Assembly: GCF_001969265.1 (NCBI RefSeq)
Contig: NZ_CP019304.1
Span: 248,001-312,000, forward strand
Source: Arthrobacter sp. QXT-31
GTDB lineage: Bacteria > Actinomycetota > Actinomycetes > Actinomycetales > Micrococcaceae
Length of the DNA stretch: 64,000 bases
Direction of reading: 5' to 3'
Each line of letters starts with the position of its first letter. Within the stretch, counting starts at the first letter, position 1. The notes beneath the pieces were generated by a model. It was not told the DNA's origin. It searched no databases and worked only from the letters and a program-made list of their open reading frames with translations. Below are positions 33,957 through 41,531 of this stretch, piece by piece. Position numbers and translations under genes: made by a program.

Positions 33957-35072
33957 TCACCTCAACAGATCGAAGTACGCGGTGTCCGAATTCCAAGCGA
34001 TTGGGTGCAGCAGAGTTCCCACCGCGGGATTGAGGGCGCTGTACATCTTGCCGTCGCCGGCGTAAATGCCCACGTGCCCCCAGTTGTTCGGGCCCTGGGC
34101 GTTCTGAACAACCAGGTCCCCCGGCTGTGGGGTGCGAGTCCTCACGCCCACCCTCCACTGCTCGACGCGCGGTAAATTGATTCCTGCCTGCCGGTAGATC
34201 CATTGCACGTAGCCGGAGCAATCCCATGCCTTGAACGCCGTTCCGCCCCAAACGTACTTGCCCCCGAGACCTTCCTGAGTGAACCGCAGTATGTCCTTTC
34301 GGATCTGACCAAGATGCGCGTGCTGTAGGGCCGACGTGGAGGCATCGGGCGCCTCGATGCAGCTATTTGTGGCCACACCGTCGCCGAGCGAGTCGACAAT
34401 GGCGGAGGCCTGACGCTCCCACCGGGCATACAGCTCAGGAAATGCTGAAACCTGAACCGCCTGTGCAGCCTGACCTTTACTCATAAACTGCCAGCCCGGA
34501 ACATCCAGCAACCCTCGAGGGCTGCCGTGATTCGGCCCACTCGGACCGCCATAGAACGCTCGCACGTTGTAAATCGGGTCCATTAGCTGCTCGACACTCC
34601 CCCAGCCCGCCGCCGGACGCTGCTGGGCGGTGCCAAGGGAATCGTGGTCGCTGCCGACGCCGTCATGGGAAAAGCGAAGGGACGCAGGAACATTCGAGTT
34701 AGCCAGGACCCTAAGGCTGGACTCCTGCAGTGCCATCATGATCGCAACGATCTGGCCATCACGAGGCACGCCCAACTGTTTTCCGACGGACAGGTACCCC
34801 CGCGCAACGGCGGCTTGGCGGGGGGACAGCCCGGTTGGCGCCTCACTGCCAGGAACGACATTCACAGGAACTGCATCTTCGGTGGCCACGCCACCGCTCA
34901 GGCCTTCTGGCCGGCAAGCTGGCGCCGCACTCACACCGTCTATGCCAAATACCGCCACGCACGCGGAAAACGCAAAAGCACCCACCATAACAAGGGCTGT
35001 AGCTGCGGTCACCAACGCCCGTAGAAGCACAAGGCGCTTGGCCACGGCCGCAAGCATGGCCGGTGCCGGCAT
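33957..35072 (-). CDS. Secreted NlpC/P60 peptidoglycan hydrolase for conjugation
   Basis: A 371-residue protein. A membrane anchor or signal lies at about 12-45 (LVLLRALVTAATALVMVGAF), followed by a lysozyme-like or helical linker region with ALQESSLRVLANSN and GTAQQRPAAGWGSVEQLMDP, and a C-terminal NlpC/P60 domain with catalytic Cys in WDCSGYV (C285) and His in WGHVGIYAG (H333). It would open the cell wall for the transfer channel. Its ATG overlaps the upstream stop (TGATG), so it is coupled to the TcpC-like gene. Confidence 0.9.
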   Translation of the reverse strand: MPAPAMLAAVAKRLVLLRALVTAATALVMVGAFAFSACVAVFGIDGVSAAPACRPEGLSGGVATEDAVPVNVVPGSEAPTGLSPRQAAVARGYLSVGKQLGVPRDGQIVAIMMALQESSLRVLANSNVPASLRFSHDGVGSDHDSLGTAQQRPAAGWGSVEQLMDPIYNVRAFYGGPSGPNHGSPRGLLDVPGWQFMSKGQAAQAVQVSAFPELYARWERQASAIVDSLGDGVATNSCIEAPDASTSALQHAHLGQIRKDILRFTQEGLGGKYVWGGTAFKAWDCSGYVQWIYRQAGINLPRVEQWRVGVRTRTPQPGDLVVQNAQGPNNWGHVGIYAGDGKMYSALNPAVGTLLHPIAWNSDTAYFDLLR

Positions 35073-35785
35073 CAGTAGACGATCCTGCCCGCAGCAGCGT
35101 AGAAGCCGACCACAACGCAATGATCAGCGGGAGCCGTATCAGCCGGCGGACAGTTCATCATGACGCTGACCGGCACGGTGTAAACGTTGCGGGAAGAGCT
35201 CGTTTGGTCCAGAACCCGCAGGGAAACCGTGCACACATGCAATCCGGCCCACGGAGCCGGCCGCTCGCGCACCTTGGCCAGCTCGACGTCGCAGCGAAGA
35301 TACTGCACCACCGCGCTCCGGCGCGCCTGCTGCCCAGCCAAAGAGGCGTAGCTTCCAGCATTGATCCCGGTTGCTTCGAACTCCTGCACAAAGACCGCTA
35401 GCGGGTTGGATCCGTCAGGCAGTACGTTCCACCAGCTGCGAAGCGTGGAGTAGACCTCAGAGTAGGATGCCGCCCGCGTATCCCACGTATAGATCGCCTT
35501 CGCGGCCGCCGAGGCTAACTTGCGATAGTCGACAGTTCGGGGTTTTTCCGGCATTGCGCTGCTCGTGATGGAAGGCTTCGTCGCTGGCGCCTCCGCCTGC
35601 AGGGGTTTCGTCGGTTCCGGGGATGCCGCCACGGTCCGAGACGAAGGGGCAGGCTGGGTTGCCGGCGCCTCCATAGGACGCGAAAGAACGAAAATGACCG
35701 TGGTCAGGGTCATGAGTGCGATGACAATAGACCACCATCGACGCCTGCCTGCTCCGGGGAGCGACCTGATCCGCGATAACCACAT
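35072..35785 (-). CDS. VirB8/TcpC-like conjugation protein
   Basis: A 237-residue protein with a basic N-terminus, one membrane helix at about 18-36 (WWSIVIALMTLTTVIFVLS), a Pro/Ala/Thr-rich linker, then an extracytoplasmic domain (about 85-237) with LASAAAKAIYTWDTRAASYS and a C-terminal beta sheet. Bitopic proteins with such NTF2-like outer domains (VirB8, TcpC) assemble Gram-positive transfer channels, and the gene is coupled to the wall hydrolase. Two Cys in the outer domain may pair. Confidence 0.65.
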   Translation of the reverse strand: MWLSRIRSLPGAGRRRWWSIVIALMTLTTVIFVLSRPMEAPATQPAPSSRTVAASPEPTKPLQAEAPATKPSITSSAMPEKPRTVDYRKLASAAAKAIYTWDTRAASYSEVYSTLRSWWNVLPDGSNPLAVFVQEFEATGINAGSYASLAGQQARRSAVVQYLRCDVELAKVRERPAPWAGLHVCTVSLRVLDQTSSSRNVYTVPVSVMMNCPPADTAPADHCVVVGFYAAAGRIVY

Positions 35786-35833
35786 TCCTGCCTCCTCACC
35801 TACTCATGACAAGATGACCGGCCCTAGACATGA

Positions 35834-36739
35834 TCAGGCAACGCCTTGCATCCCAGCCCGGATGATTCTCCAGGCGGCCTGATACAGCCGGCGTGCGAAA
35901 CCGATCTGAACTGCCACATAGCGCTGAGTCACGCCAAGCTCCGCGGCCAACGCTTGCAAAGCCTTGGTTCGTTCTGGCCCACGCACTCCAGGGCGGACAA
36001 TCACGGCGGCAGTTCGGCGGAGCACCACTGTGGGCAGGCACGCTGCTGCCCGCTCGCAGAGCTCGCTGATGCTGCAGACCGCGTCCAGCTCAACCTCGAG
36101 GGCCTTTTCCACGGTCCGAGCCGTCTGGCGTACCACCGTGGCCGCATGCCACCGTCGGCGATCTTGCGGCGACGGCGGACCGTATCGGCGTGGTCCACCA
36201 AGGCTGGCGAGGGCGAGTTCCCAATCTCTCGCTGAGACGCTGCTCCGGGTTAGTTCAATAATCGTTCGCGCCCACTCCTGGTCGACGATTTTCTCGCAAC
36301 TCCGACCCCCAGCCCGGTCCATGCCAAGGAGCACGGCAGCGTCCAGAGACGCCGTTCCGTTGCAGGCCGCAGGATCACCGAGTAGTGGGTAGGTCTTATG
36401 GCTCATCTCCCAGCGGATGTGAGAGGCGCACACGTTCGTGCAGATTCCCTGGACCCATGCGCCGAAGGGAACGCCGGGGAGTTGGCGATAGCGGCCCCGC
36501 GCTACTCCGTCCCACACGGCGACTCTTATGTCTTGCAGTACGTCGTCCGCGTCGGAGGCCCGGCCTATGCGACCTAGGTGCGAAACGACATATCCACGCA
36601 CGCTTTCAACGGCGACCATTATCTGATCCACCGGGATCGCAGCTGCAGCGGCCTCTGGGGCCCTGCGCAGGGAAACATCGAAGTCAATCTTGATTTCGTG
36701 ATCTTGCCGGGCTTGATCTGCCCTGGTTTCGACTCGCAT
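35834..36739 (-). CDS. Sigma-70-family (ECF-like) sigma factor
   Basis: A 301-residue protein from ATG 36739 with GGTGAAG upstream. Region 2 is clear at about 45-110: VRGYVVSHLGRIGRASDADD, VLQDIRVAVWDG, and FGAWVQGICTNVCASHIRW. The C-terminal part LQALAAELGVTQRYVAVQIG is a plausible region-4 helix-turn-helix. Between them is an unusual 130-residue insert. It lies immediately before the TcpC-like gene in the same direction and could switch on transfer genes. No anti-sigma gene is seen. Confidence 0.75.
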   Translation of the reverse strand: MRVETRADQARQDHEIKIDFDVSLRRAPEAAAAAIPVDQIMVAVESVRGYVVSHLGRIGRASDADDVLQDIRVAVWDGVARGRYRQLPGVPFGAWVQGICTNVCASHIRWEMSHKTYPLLGDPAACNGTASLDAAVLLGMDRAGGRSCEKIVDQEWARTIIELTRSSVSARDWELALASLGGPRRYGPPSPQDRRRWHAATVVRQTARTVEKALEVELDAVCSISELCERAAACLPTVVLRRTAAVIVRPGVRGPERTKALQALAAELGVTQRYVAVQIGFARRLYQAAWRIIRAGMQGVA

Positions 36740-36932
36740 GGTCTTCACCGCTTTGCGTAGACGATCCAATAAGTTCCGGCGCCCAGCGAGTCCGGCGCCT
36801 CTGGTGTGGTGGCAAATGATCAGGGCCAACCACGACTACAAAGAGACTACGGAAACTATTGTCAAAGATAACTAAAGTATCGTCAAGACTGTGAGACTTA
36901 CTTTTCCAGCGGCCTTCGATAAGAATGGTCCT

Positions 36933-37256
36933 ATGCCTAGAATTACGCAGCCTCACGACGACGCCTGGTCCGCAGACGTCGAGGCTGCCGTGGCCACGTT
37001 CGGCAACAGAGCACGTAATGAGATCCTGCGCTATCTTTCAGCGCATGGCCCGGCAACCAGGGGGGATATCGTGGCGGCGGTCAGCGCCGGCGAGCCGAGC
37101 GTCGCGAAGCACTTGCTTGCGCTTGAGGACGCTGGCGCCGTTGCAGTCGACGTGGAACCCGGAAGACGGCACGGCAGGTCACCCCGATATTCAGCAAACC
37201 CAGCACGGATCAGGGAACTTCTGGCTGCCCACCTTGAGTATCTTCTGGAGGACTAG
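36933..37256 (+). CDS. ArsR-like winged-helix regulator
   Basis: A 107-residue protein starting MPRITQPHDDAW. Residues 30-100 form a winged helix: FGNRARNEILRYLSAHGPAT, RGDIVAAVSAGEPSVAKHLL and a Gly/Arg wing (EPGRRHGRSPRY). No metal-binding Cys. Divergent from the sigma factor; the AT-rich region 36840-36890 between them carries repeated TTGTCAA/CGTCAA words. It overlaps the 3' end of the XRE gene by 47 bp. Confidence 0.7.
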   Translation: MPRITQPHDDAWSADVEAAVATFGNRARNEILRYLSAHGPATRGDIVAAVSAGEPSVAKHLLALEDAGAVAVDVEPGRRHGRSPRYSANPARIRELLAAHLEYLLED

Positions 37257-37713
37257 CGGCAGCTTGCTCGACCTCGGGATGCCGCCCAATGTCCTTGTTC
37301 AGATATTCAGAGATAGCCCTCAACGTCTCAGGCGACACGTCCCCCAGGGTCCGGGCGGCGAAGGACTTCACTCGAGCCGCCCTCAGAGACTTAACGAATT
37401 CGAGCTGCGAATCAATGCGCTCGGGCAGCTCGGTGTCGTTCCCGAGCAGATACGACGGATCGACCTTGAAGATGCTGCACAACCCCGCGAGCAAACCCGG
37501 ATCCCTGACCAGGCGGCCTGTTCCCTCTTTCATATAAAACCAGCGTGCACGGGACAACTTGATGCCCCTATCCGCGAGCTCGGCCTGAACTTCCCTGAAG
37601 GTCAAGGGCTTGCCCCGTTCGGCCACCGCAGCATCGAGCAGCAGATTCAGCCGACGTGCCAGCTGGGCCTGCGGGGACAGTGCATCACCACGCCCAGACT
37701 CGGCACCCCACAT
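37210..37713 (-). CDS. EspR-like XRE-family regulator
   Basis: A 167-residue protein. LARRLNLLLDAAVAERGKPL, TFREVQAELADRGIKLSRAR, RLVRDPGLLAGLCSIFKVDP and SYLLGN form an XRE helix-turn-helix of the kind seen in mycobacterial EspR. The helical C-terminus (SQLEFVKSLRAARVKSFAAR, then a Pro/Glu tail) should dimerise. GAGGAGG precedes ATG 37713. Such regulators often partner ImmA/IrrE peptidases; the peptidase of this element is at 1109-1591, near a copy of the palindrome found at 38203-38234. Confidence 0.75.
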   Translation of the reverse strand: MWGAESGRGDALSPQAQLARRLNLLLDAAVAERGKPLTFREVQAELADRGIKLSRARWFYMKEGTGRLVRDPGLLAGLCSIFKVDPSYLLGNDTELPERIDSQLEFVKSLRAARVKSFAARTLGDVSPETLRAISEYLNKDIGRHPEVEQAAASPPEDTQGGQPEVP

Positions 37714-37754
37714 GGACCCCTCCTCGATCAACAACCGGGGACCGGCGGTGCCTG

Positions 37755-38096
37755 TCAGTACCCGCGACTCCCCTCCGCCCCAGTATTCCCTGAGTCGTTC
37801 GAGTCGGCAATCAACTGCTCAATCCGGGCGTCCAGGTAAGACACCAGCACGAAGCCTGCCGACGGCGGAGCTGGTACGTCCCGAATTCCCGGAGCAGCCA
37901 GATCCTGGCAAATCTGTAAAACGGCCCGCGGCAGCACGCGGTGAGCATCCAGCTGGAAGCAAACTTCCGTAAGGACGTCTCTCAGCGCGCGCAAGACTTC
38001 TACCTGCTCTCCCGTCGAACCGTGGTGCCAGTAGCGATCCGCAGCGAGGATTCTGGCCGCCTCCCGGAACGCTGTAATTTGCGGATGGTCCTGCAT
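37755..38096 (-). CDS. Hypothetical helical protein beside the XRE gene
   Basis: A 113-residue protein, from ATG 38096 (GAGGGG upstream): MQDHPQITAFREAARILAAD, YWHHGSTGEQVEVLRALRDV and FVLVSYLDARIEQLIADSND. All helical, no known motif. It lies 41 bp upstream of the XRE gene on the same strand, so the two likely form one operon read from the palindrome region. Confidence 0.55.
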   Translation of the reverse strand: MQDHPQITAFREAARILAADRYWHHGSTGEQVEVLRALRDVLTEVCFQLDAHRVLPRAVLQICQDLAAPGIRDVPAPPSAGFVLVSYLDARIEQLIADSNDSGNTGAEGSRGY

Positions 38097-38202
38097 GTCG
38101 TGCCCCTCACCCGTCAGGAGGCATGCCGCCACCCGACTATCCGATCCTGTTCAAGATCATTTCCACGGCGCGCCTCTTCCAACATGATCGCGTCGAGAGT
38201 AA

Positions 38203-38234
38203 CCTGCTGCTGTAGACCCGTCTACAGCAGCAGG
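38203..38234. promoter_or_regulatory. Perfect 32-bp inverted repeat containing palindrome copy 2
   Basis: Fifteen-bp arms (CCTGCTGCTGTAGAC and GTCTACAGCAGCAGG) flank CC. The central 14 bp (38212-38225) equal the site at 104-117. It stands between the leftward XRE operon (start 38096) and the rightward HTH gene (start 38266), as a shared operator would. Confidence 0.75.
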
Positions 38235-38265
38235 TTCCCGCAAATTCTTGGGTTGTGGTCTCTCC

Positions 38266-38541
38266 ATGTCGAACATCCTGATGAACCGGACGCGAAGCCA
38301 AATCATCCGTTTCCTACTGCGGAACGGCCCATCAACCTGCGGTCAGATTGGTACTGGGCTTCGCGCGTCACCGTCCGCAATTCGCCGACAACTGTTGCTC
38401 CTGCGGCGAGCCGGCTTGGTGCAGCACTCGGCCAGTCATTTCGACGCTTTGCCCGAACAAGTCCAGCGGCAGGTTGAAGCCCTCGCAGAAAGCTTCACCG
38501 GCACCGTCATGCCGCCCGTTGGCTCTTCCCCCATGAACTAG
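38266..38541 (+). CDS. Small winged-helix DNA-binding protein
   Basis: A 91-residue protein: MNRTRSQIIRFLLRNGPSTC, GQIGTGLRASPSAIRRQLLL and LRRAGLVQHSASHF, an ArsR/MarR-like winged helix without sensor residues. It starts 31 bp after the 32-bp inverted repeat and is the first of three small HTH genes before the integrase. Probably controls excision or maintenance. Confidence 0.65.
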   Translation: MSNILMNRTRSQIIRFLLRNGPSTCGQIGTGLRASPSAIRRQLLLLRRAGLVQHSASHFDALPEQVQRQVEALAESFTGTVMPPVGSSPMN

Positions 38542-38585
38542 GAACCGAGCTGGCCATCGTGCTGGCAAGCACGACGGAGACCCTT

Positions 38586-38801
38586 ATGACCTCACTTCCA
38601 GAACGCAGTCACAACACCGAAGCCGCGGATGAAACATGGCTGACTCCCAAGGAAATCTGCGCGCAGCTACAGATCCCTGAGCAGACTTTCTACCAGTGGC
38701 GTGCCAAGCACGTCGGGCCACGCGCGTATCGAATCGGCCGGCACCTTCGAATCAACCGCAGCGACTTTGTCGCCTGGCTCGCCCTGCACGCCGAGGAATA
38801 G
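38586..38801 (+). CDS. Excisionase-like HTH protein
   Basis: A 71-residue protein starting MTSLPERSHNTE. TWLTPKEICAQLQIPEQTFY then QWRAKHVGPRAYRIGRHLRI and NRSDFVAWL match the MerR-like HTH of phage and plasmid excisionases (AlpA/HTH_17). ACGGAG lies upstream. As the closest typical Xis candidate to the integrase it may set the direction of recombination. Confidence 0.75.
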   Translation: MTSLPERSHNTEAADETWLTPKEICAQLQIPEQTFYQWRAKHVGPRAYRIGRHLRINRSDFVAWLALHAEE

Positions 38802-38992
38802 ATCTCGAGCCCTGGACTATGAACAGCGGTCCCCATGCCCGAGGAACATGGTCGCACCTCATGGCGCCCCAGGGACCGCAAGCAAACCCTCCCTTCGACA
38901 ATCCGGTCATGCAGCCGCTGGTTACTTGCTCCATGAGCTAGTGCTGAACAAACAGGGGGCAACGCCGCCATCGACGAAGGGACCGAAGCAGC

Positions 38993-39238
38993 ATGAAACT
39001 CGAATTCTTCGAACCGGCCGAGGCGGCATCAGTCCTCAAATGTTCCGAGGCGTGGCTCCGCGACGGGGCGACCAAGGGCGAGTTCCCCCATTCAGTCTGG
39101 GGCAAGGGGAAGATCGTGTTTACCTCGGTCCACCTGAAAGAGATTGCCCAGTTGCGCGAAGTCCGACGCACAGCTCAGTCGCCATCATCCGTCCGGGTCA
39201 TTGGGAGCCGGGCGCAGGCTCGCCAGAAATCCTCGTAG
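38993..39238 (+). CDS. Second MerR-like HTH protein
   Basis: An 81-residue protein: MKLEFFEPAEAASVLKCSEA, WLRDGATKGEFPHSVWGKGK, IVFTSVHLKEIAQLREV, an HTH_17/excisionase-like fold with a short basic tail. The gene ends 17 bp from the convergent integrase stop. Two Xis-like genes in a row suggest one acts in excision and the other in regulation or replication. Confidence 0.65.
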   Translation: MKLEFFEPAEAASVLKCSEAWLRDGATKGEFPHSVWGKGKIVFTSVHLKEIAQLREVRRTAQSPSSVRVIGSRAQARQKSS

Positions 39239-39255
39239 CTGTCGCACGTGCCGGT

Positions 39256-40386
39256 CTAACTACGCCAGATCACGGCGGATCTCTCGACCGCGTCAGCGGC
39301 ATCCTGGAGGGCTTGCGGCATCAGGTGGCCGTAGACCTGCTCCGTCGTACGAGTGGATGCGTGCCCCAGCCGCCGGGAGACCGTGAACAGGGAAACGCCA
39401 TCCTGGATCAGCCAGGACGCATGGGTATGGCGCAGATCGTGGATTCGCGGCGACTTCTTAAGGCCGCGGGCCTGCGCCGCCGCCACTGCGGGGACCCAGT
39501 AGTGATGCCAGTAAAGCTTGTGAATGATCCGCTCACCCTTGGGCGTCGTGAACAGCAAGTCTGAACCAGGTCGGCTGGCCACGAGTGGGACGAGAATTTC
39601 CACCAACTGAGGGTTTAGCGATACGGTGCGCTTGCCTGCACCCGTCTTGGTCGCACCAATGTAGAACTCCGAATTGGTGCCGCGTTTCCACGCCTTATTG
39701 ATCCGCATAGTTGCCGGCTTGGACATGAGGTCGATGTCCCCCACGGTTACGGCAGTTGCCTCTCCAAAGCGTAGTCCCGTCATAACCAGGAACTCTGTAA
39801 ACGCCTTGTACCGCTCCCCCATGCACTCGAGGATGAGCCCGAATTCAGCATGCGTCAGGAACCGGGCCTCGTCCTCCGCCTTCTCACTGGACGGAAGCTG
39901 AACACGCTGGCACGGGTTGTCCTTCCGGTAGCGCAGCATCACTGCCGTCTCCATGGCCCCATAGATCAGGGCATGGTTGTTCTTGATCGTCTTAGGCGAC
40001 CTACCCTTAGCCTGCATTGACTTGATCCAGTGGGTCACGTGCCGATAGTCAAGCTTGTCGACTGGAATGTGCCCTATGACGTCGGCGATGTGCAGCTTCA
40101 GCATCGTTTGGTACGTGTGGACAGTCCCTACGGAGGGTCGCACCAATAAATCGATGTGTTCCTGGATTACCGCAGCCACAGTCGGGGCCTTCGTCTGATT
40201 CTTGACCATCGCGTGCTGCGCGATCTCGAACGATTGATCGTTCGCGTCCAGGAGCCGTTTCAGGGTTTGGGCTTCAGCCGCGGTAGAGAAGGTGATTCCT
40301 TCTTGCTTCCGCGTTTTCGGGTTGCGCCAGCGGACTGTGAACGAGGTGGATCCGTCCGCTTTTTTTCGCTCCCAAATGCTGGCCAT
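39256..40386 (-). CDS. Tyrosine integrase of the element
   Basis: A 376-residue tyrosine recombinase. An N-terminal arm-binding part (ADGSTSFTVRWRNPKTRK) and a SAM-like core-binding domain (65-150) precede the catalytic domain with Arg in MTGLRFGEA (R206), HDLRH (H316, R319), H342 in LGHAST and the nucleophile Y352 in TEQVYGHL. It would insert the circular element at the tRNA-Leu gene. The ATG at 40386 lies 89 bp from the tRNA 3' end. No clear ribosome site is seen. Confidence 0.95.
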   Translation of the reverse strand: MASIWERKKADGSTSFTVRWRNPKTRKQEGITFSTAAEAQTLKRLLDANDQSFEIAQHAMVKNQTKAPTVAAVIQEHIDLLVRPSVGTVHTYQTMLKLHIADVIGHIPVDKLDYRHVTHWIKSMQAKGRSPKTIKNNHALIYGAMETAVMLRYRKDNPCQRVQLPSSEKAEDEARFLTHAEFGLILECMGERYKAFTEFLVMTGLRFGEATAVTVGDIDLMSKPATMRINKAWKRGTNSEFYIGATKTGAGKRTVSLNPQLVEILVPLVASRPGSDLLFTTPKGERIIHKLYWHHYWVPAVAAAQARGLKKSPRIHDLRHTHASWLIQDGVSLFTVSRRLGHASTRTTEQVYGHLMPQALQDAADAVERSAVIWRS

Positions 40387-40474
40387 GGGCAAAATTTTAG
40401 GCCTGGTGTGCACAGAAAACGAGCTTTTGTGCACACCCTCAGCCTGAACCCGGCCCTGACCTGCGAAAACACTG

Positions 40475-40500
40475 TGCCCGAGGTGGGACTCGAACCCACA
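40475..40500 (-). other. Probable attachment site core (tRNA-Leu 3' end)
   Basis: The 3' part of the tRNA (T arm and acceptor) faces the integrase, so this is the likely att core that restores the tRNA after insertion. The other copy must lie left of the window; no second copy was found within it. The exact crossover is not visible. Confidence 0.55.
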
Positions 40501-40556
40501 CACCTTTCGATACCGCATTTTGAGTGCGGCGCGTCTGCCAATTCCGCCACTCGGGC
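40475..40556 (-). tRNA. tRNA-Leu(CAA)
   Basis: An 82-nt class II tRNA on the - strand. Acceptor GCCCGAG pairs with CTCGGGC, discriminator A at 40475, anticodon arm CCGCA-CTCAAAA-TGCGG with anticodon CAA, a long variable arm, and T arm GTGGG-TTCGAGT-CCCAC. It is the integration target of the element and still looks intact. Confidence 0.92.
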
Positions 40557-40761
40557 GCGGAGTACACGGAGTAACAATCGTAGGCTCACAGCGAAGTGTG
40601 AGCAACGCAGCCACTACCAGTGCGCGGATTTACTCTACAGGCAGATAGGCTAAAACCAGAATCGCGCCACCGCCGTCGCAACAAGCCATGCCGATCCAAG
40701 TACAAGCGCGGGGCCCAACTAAGATAGTCATAGTCCCGCCGTACCTTTTCAAGGAGATCCC

Positions 40762-41367
40762 GTGTCAGAACCGACGGAGTCAAACAAAACGTCCCAGCCG
40801 GCGCGCCGCGTCGTAGTGGCCGAAGACGAAACCCTTATCCGCCTCGACATCATCGAAATCCTGCGCGGTGAAGGCTACGACGTCATCGGCGAGGCCGACA
40901 ACGGCGAGAAGGCCGTGCAGCTGGCCGAGGAGCTCAAGCCGGACCTGGTCCTCATGGACGTAAAGATGCCTGTCATGGACGGCATCTCCGCCGCAGAGAA
41001 GATCGTCAAGGCCCGCATCGCCCCCGTCGTCCTCCTCACCGCCTTCAGCCAGAAGGAACTCGTGGAGCGCGCCCGCGACGCCGGCGCCATGGCCTACGTG
41101 GTGAAGCCCTTCACGCCCGCTGACCTGATCCCCGCCCTGGAGATCGCACTGTCACGCCACGAGGAGATCAAGGCCCTTGAGTCCGAGGTCACCGACCTGC
41201 AGGAGCAGTTCGCCACCCGCAAGCTCGTGGAACGCGCGAAGAGCCTGCTGACCACCAAGATGGGCCTGACGGAACCGGAAGCCTTCCGATGGATCCAGAA
41301 GACCTCGATGGACCGCCGCCTCAGCATGCGCGAAGTGGCCGAGACCATCATCAACCAGGTCAACTAA
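40762..41367 (+). CDS. pdtaR: ANTAR response regulator (PdtaR type)
   Basis: A 201-residue response regulator. Receiver domain at about 12-125 with VVVAEDETLIRLDI, phosphoacceptor Asp in LVLMDVKMPVMDG and a KPF lysine. C-terminal ANTAR RNA-binding domain with LVERAKSLLTTKMGLTEPEA and IQKTSMDRRLSMREVA. In mycobacteria its partner is the PdtaS kinase and it controls by antitermination. AAGGAG lies five bases before GTG 40762. It is the first chromosomal gene right of the element and ends in a strong hairpin. Confidence 0.92.
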   Translation: MSEPTESNKTSQPARRVVVAEDETLIRLDIIEILRGEGYDVIGEADNGEKAVQLAEELKPDLVLMDVKMPVMDGISAAEKIVKARIAPVVLLTAFSQKELVERARDAGAMAYVVKPFTPADLIPALEIALSRHEEIKALESEVTDLQEQFATRKLVERAKSLLTTKMGLTEPEAFRWIQKTSMDRRLSMREVAETIINQVN

Positions 41368-41385
41368 CGCCAAAGGCAGCAAGAG

Positions 41386-41416
41386 CGAAGGACCCCGGCA
41401 GCGCCGGGGTCCTTCG
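41386..41416 (+). terminator. Terminator after pdtaR
   Basis: CGAAGGACCCCGGC and GCCGGGGTCCTTCG form a 14-bp stem with AGC loop, 19 bp after the stop. Confidence 0.85.
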
Positions 41417-41463
41417 CGTTAAAGGGGTCCTGCCGCATTAAGGAAGGGGTCCTTCCGCACTAA
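41406..41463 (+). repeat. Three tandem GGGGTCCTT-type repeats
   Basis: GGGGTCCTTCGCGTTAA, GGGGTCCTGCCGCATTAA and GGGGTCCTTCCGCACTAA follow each other at about 20-bp period between the pdtaR and pyk 3' ends. The first is part of the terminator arm. It looks like a short intergenic repeat family grown from a terminator. Confidence 0.6.
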
Positions 41464-41478
41464 ACGGACCAAAAAGAA

Positions 41479-41516
41479 AGGATCCCCGCCACCAGTCAAC
41501 TGGCGCCGGGGATCCT
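41479..41516 (-). terminator. Terminator after pyk
   Basis: AGGATCCCCG and CGGGGATCCT are complementary, with an inner CCAGT/ACTGG stem, giving a hairpin 16 bp past the pyk stop on the - strand. Together with 41386-41416 it insulates the convergent genes. Confidence 0.8.
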
Positions 41517-41531
41517 CCCTGACAGGTCAGG

